A stretch of 64,000 nucleotides of DNA from Bemisia tabaci (taxonomy: Eukaryota; Arthropoda; Insecta; Hemiptera; Aleyrodidae): assembly GCF_918797505.1 (NCBI RefSeq), contig NC_092797.1, positions 47,404,157-47,468,156 on the forward strand. Reading direction: 5' to 3'. The position numbers were made by a program, and so were the translations under genes. The notes beneath the pieces are model-generated. The model saw only the letters and a list, made by a program, of their open reading frames with translations, was not told where the DNA came from and made no database searches. Below, one piece after another: positions 1 through 11,133 of the stretch. The stretch's first letter is position 1. The number at the start of each line of letters is the position of its first letter.

Positions 1-78
1 TCTTATAAGCTCACGTATCTAAAATTCTTTAGGTATTTTATCAAAAATTTCTCAATGGAGTATTAAAAACTCTGAACA

Positions 79-779
79 ATAGGAGCCAGGGCCGGATTAA
101 GGGGGTGGTTACATGGGCTACTACCCATGGCGGCAAATTTAGGGGGCGGCAAATTTTGCAATTTTTTTAAATGTAGGTGTAAAAAAATCGGATTCAGAAA
201 AAAAATTATCCATGAGACAAGGGGACGAAATCTCTCTTTCCTGAGAGTAGAGTAATTTCTAATTTTGTGGTTTTTCGGTGGTACAAGAAATAGCATCTTT
301 AATTAGTAGAGTGGAGAGGGGAATTTAACACGCAATTTGGCCTGGAGCTCAACGCAGAGAGGAATGATGACGAGGACTTGAGATGAAAAAGACAAGCCCT
401 CGGCGCGGCGATCGGCATGTAACACATATTAGCGCCTGCAAGACTGCATGAATACTTCACGCATTGCGCCAACCACAGTGCGATCACCGCGGCGCAGCTA
501 GCGGAAGTTAAACTTATTAAACCACATTTACGTTTGTTCTTTCATAATTTTTTGGTTCATTTCTTATAAATGGAGAACCTTGTCCACATAGAGATAGGTT
601 TATGGAACTTAACTTTCGCGCAAAGTTCCGTGAAGTTTTGCTACCAACACGAGTAGGTACTAAACGTGTCCTATAATGCACCCCTCCCCCTCCGGCACGT
701 TCACTTGATGGTTTTTATTGATGTTTCAAAACGAATGAGAAGGGGGCGGCAAGTAGATAAATCCGGCCCTGATAGGAGC
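79..779. mobile_element. hAT-type non-autonomous element, copy A1
   Basis: The element spans 87-771. It starts CAGGGCCGGATTAAGG and ends with the inverted CCGGCCCTG. A perfect 8-bp target duplication, ATAGGAGC, lies at 79-86 and 772-779. CAGGG termini with an 8-bp duplication are the hallmark of the hAT superfamily. No transposase is encoded; short open frames inside are not gene-like. The interior contains the GAATACTTCACGCATTGCGC segment also found in other repeats of this window. It lies in the intron before the first visible SLC5 exon. Related copies are at 26389-27415 and 34385-35213. Confidence 0.88.
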
Positions 780-835
780 TACAAACGTTTAAGAAAAATG
801 ACGAATGCAATAAATTATTAATGTTTATGTTCCAG

Positions 836-1125
836 GTCGTTAGCACACCAGATGAGTTGTTTCCTCTGTACGTGATGCAGACTCTGAATGAATTTCCGGG
901 TTTTCCTGGCTTGTTTTTGGCCGGAATCTTTAGTGCTGGATTAAGGTATGTGTATCTTCAAACATGACCATCTTAATATTTTGTCAGTAGGAAGAAAAAC
1001 AAATACTGTCAAAAATTATTTAATTCATAATTTCCTCAAAACGCCTCCAGCATTATCATCCTCCTTCAAGTGGCTCCAAATTTGGATTGGTTTTTGGCAC
1101 ACTTACTTTGATTTTAGTGCGTCTT

Positions 1126-1159
<34 letters not shown>

Positions 1160-4100
1160 AGCACTGTTGCAACTGGCGTGAACTCTTTGGCAGCTATATG
1201 GTTTGCGGAGATGGAAGGTACGAAATTCAGAGCAGGTATCGACGAGAAACATTCAGGGACAGTGGTCAAATTATTGGCTTTTTGTTTTGGCATCCTCTCT
1301 TATCTGTTGGTTTTCGTGGTCCCTTACATGGGCACTTTAGCAAAAGTACGTACCTACCTATTTTTCTTTACGGCCCAATAGCCAACATATATATAAATAG
1401 TGAATATGTTATTTTCCTAGCGCATGAGATATCTGTGCACTCCCACTAACATTTTTTTGAAAATCTGTTTTTTTAATTTTAGAATTTTGACTTGATTTAA
1501 ATTTTAAAATATCAGATGAAAAGAAGGCAAAACCCACTGGAAACCTACCCGTTGCCTACGAGAATGGAGAGGCCGTAACTAGTCAGTTCTGTGACGTCAA
1601 GCTAGTAGATATTTACCGAAAACAACAAGCATCTCCGGGTCATCAGTGCATCGATGAGTGAGGCAGTCGCTGCGTGGACCAATCAGAGTCGCTCTCGATC
1701 GGCCGAAGTTGCGCGAGCGGCCCGTTTGAATCTGAGTGGAGTAACGATTTTCGGTATTACGCATTCATTTCCTCGATATTTAGACAATGTCACAAATGAA
1801 CTAGTTAGTTTTCTAAAGTGAAATTTCATCCTCTTTCTAAACGGTTCTTATGAAATTTTGCGTCAGATCAACCCTGAAAGAGATATCGGCGAGAAATCAT
1901 CGCGCGGCAAGCGTTCTCCCATAAGAACGCGTGTTAAACCGCGGCCGAGTTTCATCTACTAGTGTGACGTCACAGAATCGTAGTTACGGCCTCTCCATTC
2001 TCGTAGGCAACGACCTACCTTATATTTTTACTCTGTGATACATTCAAAGAAGGTTGCGGTAGTATTAACCATGTCGATATCAGAGAGGCACTGCTATTAA
2101 TGACAATAAAGTAAATTCTACTACGTTTGCAGTCACTTTCAGTGATATTCACTGTGTCAAAAGGTAGAAACACTTTCGTATCATACTTTCTCCCCTGTGC
2201 AAAATATTCATGCTATTTTTGCAAAACTTTGCTTTTAAATATGATTAATAAATGAAGATTATTTTAATCTCGCCGTAGCATCCGTAAGCTGCATATTTTC
2301 TTAAAAATAATATTCAATATAATACAGAAGTATGTCAATTGCTCACTTTTGTCTCCTTTCCAGGTAACTATTTCTCTGTCTGGCGCATTTGCTGGTTCAC
2401 TGTTCGGAATATTCGTCCTCGGACTGTGTTTCCCGAGGGTAGAAACTTGGGTAAATATTCTTGATGTAATATTTGAGTGGTGCATGTGTTCATGAAGAGG
2501 CACACATGCTTCGCAAAACGGAATAATTGTAGATTCCATTTTTTTTAACGAATAAACGACTAACAAGTCCCCAGCTCAACTTGATTACAAGGCTATGACA
2601 GATTCCCTTTTCTTTCATACGGATTTCTTGAATGTGTCCATAGGTTGATGTTTCTGTGTATTGCAAACTCTCTTGTGTTCCTCCATTTTATATTCTTCCT
2701 CCAATTTTTTTAAAATTATTTTTCGTCAATTCGCTGATCACTCTATTTTTTCTAAAAGAAAAGAAGGAAAGAAAAAATTGCTTTGCATGTTTGAATTTTT
2801 AAATATCAATCAATAACACATTCAATTCATTTAGATAAAGTGTCTCAAAGTTTCATAGACATAAAAGCTCCTTTTTTTTACTCATTAGACTGACTATATA
2901 GGATCATACGATTGACAAAACAAAGATCACACTGATAAATTAGATGACCACATTCGACAAAAAAAAGCATAATTGACCAATCCTTCTTTTTAGTCGAACC
3001 CAAATTCAGTAATTCATATAAGCCTTGGATTTGTTTACTTTAGGGGGCCACCATTGGACTGGTGAGTAGCACGATATTCATGGCGTGGGTTACAGTGGGA
3101 AGCATGGCTGCAGAAAGATTGGGTGACTCCAGCTTCCAGACCATCGCAACGTCAGTCGTTGACTGTCCAGATAATTCTACATTAATCTCCGTTCCCGAAA
3201 AGTGAGTATTGCCCACGTCGCAGGCAATTAGCAATCACCGGCACATTGCAATCTATTACTGTTGAATGAAAAAATGTAATACTTCAGACGTAAAGAAACT
3301 AGATAGAAAGTACAAATCATTATGTTAGGAATTGAAACAGACGTCCCCCCTCCTTTTGAGTGCATGATACCAGCTAGCAAGCATACGAGTACTCACTCGT
3401 ATGCTAAAAGAGTGCGTATGTAAAATCGATGACCATAGTTGCGTTTGATTCGGATAGGCAACTAAACTAACCCCTTGGCAAAGCGTAGAGTATCACCAGA
3501 TTTAAAGGCGCCCCAAGCCGATTTTTTTTTTACAGTCCTCGTGAATTATTGTAATTTTAAGATTTAACACGCGTATTGGCAAATTGCTGGCGATTGCTAT
3601 AACTGTCTGTGACGGATACACTTATAAGTTTTCCTCACCATTATAGAAGTACATAAAAAACGAGGGATTATGCACGACAAGTAGGTTTGATTTCTATGAT
3701 GATAATTTTCATTAGTAAAATTTACAGAATCTATAAAGCTATAGTAATGAAAGAAAACAAGGCCAAAATGGTCATTTTTGGGTTATTTTGGCATTAATGT
3801 GTCTGAACTATCAGAATTTCTCCCGGAGGCATTTGGCGCAATGCCGCCAAACAAAAACGTGTAAAAAATGTCAACCCTCCACATTGCAGAATTTTCATAC
3901 AATGTACTTACTGAAAAGAAATTCGGATGCAATTTTGAAAAAAGAATAAACTTGTTTCAGAAACAACGTATCTGATACTCATAGCATCTCTGCATACAAA
4001 AGTGCTTTTCACAAATGAATCTACTCATTTTAACAGAATGCTGTTCCAACGCAGATGCTGTGGCAAAAACTTTACGATTTCTCTGCAGGAAAATAAAAAT

Positions 4101-4517
4101 TGCTCCCTCTAGTCTTGGTTTCTCGTGAAGCTATGTTTCTTAAAACTTTCATCCGGTTCCAGGTTGATAATGGAAGGCTCGTATGAAATTCCATACCTCC
4201 ACCGCGTGTCATACCTATGGTATGCGACCATGTCGATATCGGTCACTGTTGCAGTTGGGATCACCGTAAGTTACACTCTTCAAGCTTTGGGTCTCGCTGC
4301 TATTCCCCAAAAAAGGATAGACAGGATCAAAAACGGCAACTCTAACCTCCATCCGAATCCCAACAATCAGGACCAACTGCTCCTCGACGAAAATTCACGG
4401 AAACTTCCCCAGATCGTAAACGAAAAAGTCAAACCGATGACAACAGAATCCCGGTTCAATAATTGGTATAGAGCTGTCAAAAAAAGTGGTGGGCGTGGTT
4501 TCAATAATGCGTCTTGA
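836..4517 (+). CDS. SLC5-family sodium/solute symporter, C-terminal part (5' end outside window)
   Basis: The last 297 residues of a sodium-coupled solute transporter are encoded by exons 836-945, 1162-1345, 2364-2450, 3044-3201 and 4163-4517. All junctions are GT-AG and keep one frame. The first exon reads PDELFPLYVMQTL...GLFLAGIFSAGL and continues STVATGVNSLAAIWFAE. This is the SLC5 core helix pair with the Ser/Thr-rich sodium-site segment, typical of the monocarboxylate (SMCT) and multivitamin (SMVT) branch. Further membrane helices follow in exons 2 (LLAFCFGILSYLLVFVV), 3 (GAFAGSLFGIFVLGLCFP), 4 and 5 (YATMSISVTVAVGITVSYTL), then a polar cytoplasmic tail of about 75 residues. The extracellular loop in exon 4 holds DCPDNST, a likely N-glycosylation site. 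The protein belongs in the plasma membrane and should import a small organic anion or vitamin with sodium. The exact substrate cannot be read from this part. Translation upstream of the 4163 acceptor is intronic. Confidence 0.87.
1128..1157 (+). repeat. 30-nt poly(T) tract at a splice acceptor
   Basis: An uninterrupted run of 30 T ends four bases before the exon at 1162 (TTTTGCAG). It acts as an extreme polypyrimidine tract for the SLC5 intron. Such homopolymers slip during replication, so its length is probably polymorphic. Confidence 0.85.
1543..2019. mobile_element. Foldback MITE in SLC5 intron, ACCTACC target duplication
   Basis: Inverted termini CGTTGCCTACGAGAATGGAG (from 1550) and its complement (ending 2012) bound a 463-bp element. 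The direct repeat ACCTACC flanks it at 1543-1549 and 2013-2019. The arms stay complementary for about 70 bases, through the TGACGTCA-like motif and CTAGTAGAT. No coding capacity is seen. The 7-8-bp duplication would fit hAT- or P-like mobilisation, but the termini do not decide which. Confidence 0.75.
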
Positions 4518-4539
4518 TTTAACGAGAGCAGTTAGCGCA

Positions 4540-5189
4540 CATTGAAAAACGAATCTCGGTGTATTAATTAAGAAAAGGGTAAAATTACCAAGAATTCAGA
4601 GTTCTATTTGATCCCAGTTTTTTCTTGGTAAAATTACCATTTATGGAATTCCAACCAACAACCAATTGCGGTGAACGCGCGGTCGTAAGACAAGATGTTG
4701 GAGTTTTTTAGCCAACGTGCGTAAAAAATTCAACTTAAAGCTGAAATCTCATTAGAGAGGGAAAAAGCTCTATGAGGGAAAATTGTGCTTGTGTGTGAGC
4801 TTTTTCCCTCTCTAATGAGATTTCAGCTTTAAGCTGAATTTTTTACGTACGTTGGCTAAAAAACTCCAACATCTCGATTTATGGAATTGGTAATTTTACC
4901 GAGAAATCTCGGTAAAATTATTGAACTTTCTCGGTAATTTCACTGGACCTTGGTAAAAACGCCAATATTTTTTATCGACTATGGTTGAATTAACGAGATA
5001 AAATGGCAAAGTTACCGGGAATTGATTACCAATAAAAGTGGTATTCTTACCTGAAAAAACAGAAAAAATACCGGTTTTTAGGTAAGTTTACTAGTCTGTC
5101 TTGGTAAAATTACCGATAATTGGTAAAAAAGTGAGATGGTAAAAGTACCAACGGACCTTGGTAAAAACGCCGAGAATTTTTTTTCAGTG
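4540..5189. mobile_element. CACTA-like MITE rich in GGTAAAATTACC palindromes, with a nested hairpin
   Basis: The element starts CATTGAAAAACGAATCTCGG and ends with its imperfect complement ...CAGTG. The dinucleotide CA is duplicated at both flanks. The interior is built from iterated GGTAAAATTACC-like palindromes. A second hairpin, about 4694-4873, sits inside with arms of about 75 bases (GATGTTGGAGTTTTTTAGCC against its complement). It starts about 25 bases after the SLC5 stop codon, so it probably forms part of that gene's 3' UTR. Hairpins of the nested kind recur at 15165-15500 and 50930-51150. Confidence 0.7.
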
Positions 5190-7241
5190 CAACCCTGCCG
5201 CTTTTCTATTTGACGATGCAGAACATGAAAGTGATCAGTAACGAAACTACTACTCGTACCATAATGTGGCGAGTCTCGTACTAGTACGTTTGATAATCTT
5301 CGGCTAGTTCTTTAGTCGTCAGTTCCTCTTTATAACATTTAACACTAAAAATGTTTAACTTCTTTCCCCATGCGAGAGCAACATGTTGGGTAACCTCAGC
5401 TCCATTTTAATCGGGGTTTCTTTCGATTTTTTTCTAAAAACATATCTTAAGAAATTTATGAGAAATGTACCCACCGTTAAAATTATACATAGCTGACACT
5501 TCGCACCGTGAAATTAATCCATGTTAACTCGCAAAAGTATTCTGAGAGTCGAAATTTGATAAGTACTTGTAAACATTTTCCAGAAAGTTTTCTCTTCTCT
5601 TGCAAAAAAATGTGATAGCAGACCATGCAGGTACACCTCTACGAAATGATAGATGAGTTATTTGGTCAACTTTTGACTTTTTTTGAGCTGAAGCTTTGCA
5701 TTATTTTCAAGATCTTTGGAAGGAGAGTTCCTTTACTCACACACTTTGGTGAATATATGGCTGTGGATCAACAATAAATATTGAACATAATTTTAGACGT
5801 TTTACTTGTAGGAACAAATTGATACAAAACTATTTTAATACTCAGTGTATTGGGAGCAAAACTGAGCAAAAGGTACCAAAAATAAGCTGGAAAAAATCTG
5901 GGCTTGTAATACTGCACTACCCATCTCCGAACTTTTCTCACTCTCTCTGTAATTTTATTGTAGTCTAAAAGCTGTGTACTTCAGAGCCTCTGTGTATTTG
6001 TTGTTAAAATAATTTTTTTTTAAAAATCTCTGTTTTGCTTTTGTCTATGTATGTATCATATTATAAGTATTTCCTAAAATTTGATGAATAAGATTTGTGA
6101 TAAATTAATTTTAAGCATTGCGTGCATTCCAAGTGTGTCCTTTAAAATTGTAAATTCACCAAGGTAATTTCGATCGATAAACACATTAAGGTAACCAGAT
6201 CCATTTAAACGTTCAAGGATTTAGACCCTCGTCAGACAGTTTTGAATTTGCGACTAATTTTCTTCAAAATTAGTGAAGCTCACTATGCGTAAAGTTGTAA
6301 TACTGTAAACGTGGGCCTATTTAGCCCAAATGAGCCTATAGGTCATTATGCATGACTATTGATGAATTTCATTGTGCTTAGTAAAAAAACATTAAGGATC
6401 AGCTGCTCCGATGCTAGATCCTAGGAAATAGTCGCAATTTCTAGCAAATACTTTATTAGTTCACAGTTATGGATTTTGCCCATATTGTGATGGTCTAGCA
6501 TGAACTCATCGTCCTGTCTCCTCAAAGAAATCAGGTCCTCTAATTTTTTAGTCGAATTTATCTTAATAATCGCAATAACAGAAACTTCCGCGTGACGACC
6601 TGAACGAACTTAAATAATTTTTGAAACCATTGAAAGTTTGAAAAATGCACAATAATCTACTAATTTGAGAGAAAATCATTTCTTTGGATTTGGGTGCGAT
6701 CCTAAAAAATGTTCTTCATAATGCAATGTACAAATATTTTCTAAATTTATTTTTTAAAAATAAGATTTTTTTCACAATTTATTTATTTTCTTTACATTTC
6801 CTCTCTTTAAAAGTCGCGTTCTGTGCCCACCTCGAGTGATAAGTAGAATATTATATAGATGCCTCACAGACTATCTACAAACAGGCTACACAAATTCTCG
6901 AAGAGCGTAGTACCTAGTATAGGTAACAGTCCATCAGAGGTGCACCTGCTTCAACATGGTAGAACGAGTAAGAGTTATGGTAAAACATTTCAAATGGGAT
7001 TCCGAAGACCAAAAATTCATGAAAATCCGCAATAACTCTCATATTTTTGGCGAAAAAATATTAGATTATCGGGGGAAAAGGAAGAGATGCTCTGCCGGTC
7101 ATCTCCTTAAGACTATGCCGCAGTGCCTCACCATATGGTCAACGGTGACATTATATAAAACAAAAGTGAATGGTTACTCTCAAGCCATAATTTTCATTAT
7201 ACATTTTTACGAGAAAAAGTGAGACGGGACTTGAATTTCTG
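5190..7241. other. Intergenic, AT-rich, no gene recognised
   Basis: Apart from a possible 3' UTR in the first 600 bases, I see no coding frame with protein-like composition, no RNA gene and no clear transposon ends. An 88-codon open frame at 6956-7222 has no recognisable domain and no splice-supported context. Confidence 0.5.
5773..5778 (+). terminator. Candidate poly(A) signal for the SLC5 gene
   Basis: AATAAA lies about 1.25 kb downstream of the SLC5 stop codon in AT-rich sequence. It is the first canonical hexamer I see after the MITE that follows the stop. Assignment is by position only. Confidence 0.35.
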
Positions 7242-7371
7242 CAGGAAGAACCTGTGTATTATTTAGCATAACACGCATCGTGTCGTGTGCGATAAATCAG
7301 CCAGCGCCTTCACTAAATTTTACACGCAACACGGTCATCCACCGAGTGCGAATAGTTGCATGCAGGTGTTT

Positions 7372-8906
7372 GACACGGCGCTTCTAGAACTTTAGGTCCA
7401 CCTACCTTTCGTCCATTAAATAAATGTCCACCGCTATTAATGTCCACTAAACGTTAAGTCCAGTCTTTATTAAGTCCACGTGATTTAATGTCCAACCATG
7501 AATATGTCCAAAATTGTCCAAATTGTGGACATGTTATGTCCACATTTTTTTCTTCTCATTTAAATGACAGGAACCACCTCAAAAATAAATGCATACTACT
7601 ACTACCTTCATTCTTAAAAACATTTCATTCATGAATCAAGTCATGGAAGAGAACCGACTCTAAGAGCAGATAAAAACATGTGTTCATTTGTACACTGTAC
7701 GGATATGATAAGATGAAAACCAAAGCGGGAGCCTGGGATACGCTCGAATGTCAAATTAAACATTTTTCAGTAACAAATGCAGTCGAAATTGAAAGTCCTC
7801 TTCAACTAGTTATTTATACACTAGTTTAAATAGTGGCCTTTGACGCGAAATGGTTGCTTACAGCGTTGCGGTGCGGCAGGCAACTGGCCTGACAAGCGCA
7901 TAGGCGCCTACAAACCTAACGGGATACTTCACGCGTTGCGCAATGCGTGAAGTATCCCGTTAGGTTTGTAGGCGCCAGTGCGCGTTCTGCGCTGCTACCA
8001 CGCCGCTCCGCTCTGCGTTAAGCTCTAATATTTAAACTCGCGGAGTCAGCGTTTTTCAACTCATGATTTTGAAATGTTTGCACTCTCTGCATTGATTATT
8101 CCCTTTTAAACTGATGAAAAAGAAATATGTGCTACTGGAAAATATAATAAGTTTTTTGTAAATATAATAGTGGTTCCGTGTCAAATTTAATGATTTCCAA
8201 ATCATTCAAATTTATGCTTTTATTTGTTGGGCTTTTACTGTGCTGCAGCGTGGTGTAAGCGCAACTAAACGCTCAAAATTGGACGTATTTGACTCAAGGA
8301 GGTCGATGTAAAAATAAGTTAAAAACAAAACATTGCGTGCTTCTTAGTTTTTTTCCTCTAATATTAATGTTTGTATAGTTTCTTTCATCACAACTACGGC
8401 TTATTGAGATTCATATCGATGCCATTGCTTGGAAAAGGTTTTACAAATATTCACCACGTTTTAAAAATGTACATGTTTTTAAAATGAAGTAATCAATTTC
8501 ATTAAAAAAAAAGAATGTACATTTAAGGCATATTTTATATCGGAAATTTCAAGGATAGAAATGAAACCAAGTATTTACCAAAGACAATTTGAAAAGATGA
8601 ATCAAAAGAAGAAATTAACATTTCATTTAAAATATGAGTTACGATAACAACACCTCATTCTCTCTTAATTTTCTCATTTCGATATTGTCAATATAATTTT
8701 ACACACGGACGCTTAATATACACTAAAATATGACGCTTGAATTTGATTTTAGTGGACTTTACATTATTTTGTGGACTTAACTTAGTGGACGTTTAAGTAA
8801 TGGACTTAACAATAGTGTGGGCTTTAGAAATGTGGACGTAAAAATTGTGGACGAAAAGTCTGTGGACGTAAAAAAAGTGGACATAAAGTCCGTGTACCGA
8901 CACGGC
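7372..8906. mobile_element. 1.5 kb DNA transposon relic with iterated GTCCA subterminal repeats
   Basis: An 8-bp direct repeat, GACACGGC, lies at 7372-7379 and 8899-8906. The ends are imperfect inverted copies: ...ACTTTAGGTCCAC on the left and the complement of ...ACTTTATGTCCAC on the right. Each end carries roughly eight to ten copies of GTCCA or TGGAC in about 150 bases, in opposite orientation at the two ends. This arrangement resembles clustered transposase-binding sites. The middle (about 7870-8030) holds a strong hairpin, GGCGCCTACAAACCTAACGG. A relative sits at 52741-53918, with the shared core in reverse orientation. No transposase is encoded. Confidence 0.75.
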
Positions 8907-9171
8907 CCGCATTATGTGTTTCATTCTAAACGTCAAGTCAGCAAGCGCCTTCATTTCTTGGGACGTTTCTCTGCTAAAAGGAACTAAGCGTCAATTTTAA
9001 TTCTGTGTCGGAGTTTGCATAGCGCCCGAAAGCTCCGACTGATATGAATCTATTCTCCTTGCAGAGTGCCCTGCACTATTACGGTGCTGAATCTACTCTT
9101 TTTGTGGAGTTTCATACTCTTTTATGGACCTAATTTCACTTCGCAATCATATCACTCGGGGGTTTTAGGCG

Positions 9172-9424
9172 CTATATCGTCACTTTCCGGCCAACGTATC
9201 ACCAGCGCCATGCAACGGTTAAAAATTCCCGCCGCCATTTTGTTTTTTTACAAAGAGATTGTTGTTTGAATCTGTTTAAAAATTTTACGGACTTTTATTG
9301 ACAGCACTAAAAAATTCCGTGAAATTTTCGGACAGCGATTTCCCTGTAAAAAATTAAATGGCGGCGGAAATTTTTAAACGTAGCATAGCGCGTGTGATAC
9401 TTTTGCCGGAAGGTGACGATATAG
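9172..9424. mobile_element. MITE, family with CTATATCGTCAC ends
   Basis: Terminal inverted repeats CTATATCGTCACTTTCCGGC and its complement enclose about 250 bases, including an inner inverted pair around CCGCCATTTTGTTTTTTTAC. A second copy of the family is at 14160-14418. Confidence 0.7.
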
Positions 9425-10072
9425 ATGTCGCAGGCAAATAGTGAAATCAGGCATTTGTCAAATGCCTAGGCAGATAGTCAAATTTTGACGGTCTACATAA
9501 TTTTCTGAATTTATGGCGAAGAGCTGACGATTTTGCGCTACTTTTGGAAGAATAACTCATTGAACCTACGAACTCTTTTTGTCTCTTCCTCTTCAATTGC
9601 CTCTCATATTTTTAAACGTTGAAATTCCAAAAATTCTTTATTTTACGACATGCTGAAAATTTCAAGATCAGCGTCTCTTCAGGAGCGAAAAATTGTTTAA
9701 AACGCTATTGTGTGTGCAAATTTTTATTGAGAATTTTTCTTGCAGGAGCAACGAATTATTTCGTCTGAAATTTGGAAAAGAATCAGAATTTCAATCCATG
9801 TTAGAATATTTGACTATTTGCCTAGGCATTTGACAAAATGCCTGATTTTACTATTTGCCTACGACATAGATTCCACCACCGAATTTCACTCCAGAATATT
9901 TGACTATTTGCCGAGGCGTTACACAAAATGCCTGATTTTACTATTTGCCTGCGACATAGATTCCACCACCGAATTTCACTCCAGAATATTTGACTATTTG
10001 CCTAGGCATTTGACAAAATGCCTGATTTTACCATTTGCCTGCGACGTAGATTCCACCACCGAATTTCACTCC
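9425..10072. repeat. Foldback whose right arm is a 90-bp tandem repeat (three units)
   Basis: Units begin at 9803, 9893 and 9983, exactly 90 bases apart. Each carries AGAATATTTGACTATTTGCC and TTCCACCACCGAATTTCACT. The left arm near 9425-9483 has one inverted copy (GCAAATAGTGAAATCAGGCA). Because 90 is divisible by three, the array is open in one frame and yields a 114-residue repetitive reading frame. That frame looks incidental. Confidence 0.75.
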
Positions 10073-10080
10073 TCGAGTGT

Positions 10081-10575
10081 GTGACATCGGCCGGTTCGTA
10101 AGCATCGCTGTCCTGTCCACACCTCCTGTTTGAATTGAAAAAATCACGACAGCACTGAATAATTAAGCCAAAGTTCTGCAAAGCTCTGTCAATCACTCCC
10201 CCTCTCAGCGCCGAAAACATAAGCACAACAATGGGCGAGCGGTGGGGGAACTTTAATCTATCGCGGCGTGTGCCGAAGGCCGTCGCGTCTCTTTGGTCGC
10301 GCTCCCCAGGCCGCAGCGGTTCGGCTCGGCGCTTGAAATTCTCGACTCGGCTTGCCTTCTTCTTCATTTACCTGATAACATCGCGAAATCAAATTCGCAA
10401 ATTGAGATTCGCGAGCCGTAATTCGAGTGCGAAAGGTCCGGCTTCGATTCCCACCCCTCTTAGACTAGCTGATATGATAAGGAAGTGACAGTGATTGTGG
10501 AAACTGCGTTTCATTGGTGATATTTTACCCGCATTCCTGTAATAACGTTGATTGGCGAAGTTAATTTAATAGGTG
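10081..10575 (+). promoter_or_regulatory. GC-richer stretch with good splice donor, possible distal promoter / 5' exon of CNT1
   Basis: Bases 10200-10460 are clearly richer in G+C and CpG than their surroundings. About 110 bases later a strong donor, AATAG|GTGAGT, occurs near 10572. CNT1's first coding exon starts with a splice acceptor at 19574, so a non-coding exon must exist upstream. This is the best-looking candidate, but the distance (9 kb) and lack of transcript data make it tentative. Confidence 0.3.
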
Positions 10576-10917
10576 AGTAATTTTTTCCTTTTGTTCAAGA
10601 AATGAAAGTCTCATAATGCCTGTGATAATTGGACGGAGTTAAACAGAAAGGAACCAAGCCACATCGGGATCGGACCGAGAAAAAGAGGTTTAAAGTTTGG
10701 CTCCTGCATAAGACTCAATGTAAAAGATAAACTTCAAGTTCAATTTTTGCATAATTTTCTCCAACAAAAACTTTGAATTTTTGGCGAGACATAGTAGAGC
10801 AGTGGTTCAGTTCAAAACCACTCATAACTCAATTTTTTCCAAAATGTGGGTTGGTTGCTTTCTGTTTAACTCAGTCCAATTAAGGCCATCATCGGTAAAG
10901 GAGCTTATGGATGCCTA

Positions 10918-11133
10918 GATTGCGAAACCGCGTATTTCCATGGCGGTGTTTCCAAATGTCCTCCTACTTTATTTTTTTTCAAATAGCTTAAAATTTGTGC
11001 AAAATATTGCGCAAACATAGAAGAAAAATTAGAGAAGTTTTCAAGAAATTACGTTGCTAGTTTTTTTAAGAAAAATAAAGGATGACAGGAAGTCAACGAC
11101 GTCGCAAACGGAGATACGTGGTTTCGCACTGAG
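10918..11133. mobile_element. MITE family C, copy 1 (ends GCGAAACCACGTATCT)
   Basis: A degenerate inverted-repeat element whose termini resemble TATCGATGRCnAAAGTGCGAAACCRCGTA. Five other copies are at 20780-21040, 23343-23600, 27461-27713, 50431-50706 and 62528-62800. The inner part of the family carries AGAAAAATCA...AAGTATGACAGGAAGTC-like blocks on both sides. It is non-coding. Confidence 0.65.

Noticed and set aside
4125..4162. Open frame extending upstream of the last SLC5 exon with its own ATG
   Set aside because: TTCCAG at 4157-4162 is the acceptor that restores the frame from exon 4 (GAA AA|G). The upstream ATG is intronic.
9803..10072. CRISPR-like regular repeats
   Set aside because: The repeats are contiguous 90-bp tandem units with no unique spacers, and the genome is eukaryotic.
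9740..10084. Repetitive 114-codon open frame that could be a repeat protein
   Set aside because: It is three copies of a 90-bp transposon arm. The frame stays open only because the unit length is a multiple of three.
10430..10470. GGCTTCGATTCCCACCC resembling a tRNA T-loop
   Set aside because: No matching acceptor stem, D-arm or anticodon arm could be found in the 80 bases upstream.
10231..10488. 85-codon frame in the GC-rich stretch
   Set aside because: An equally long frame overlaps on the other strand, composition follows GC content, and there is no domain. A promoter or 5' exon explains the stretch better.
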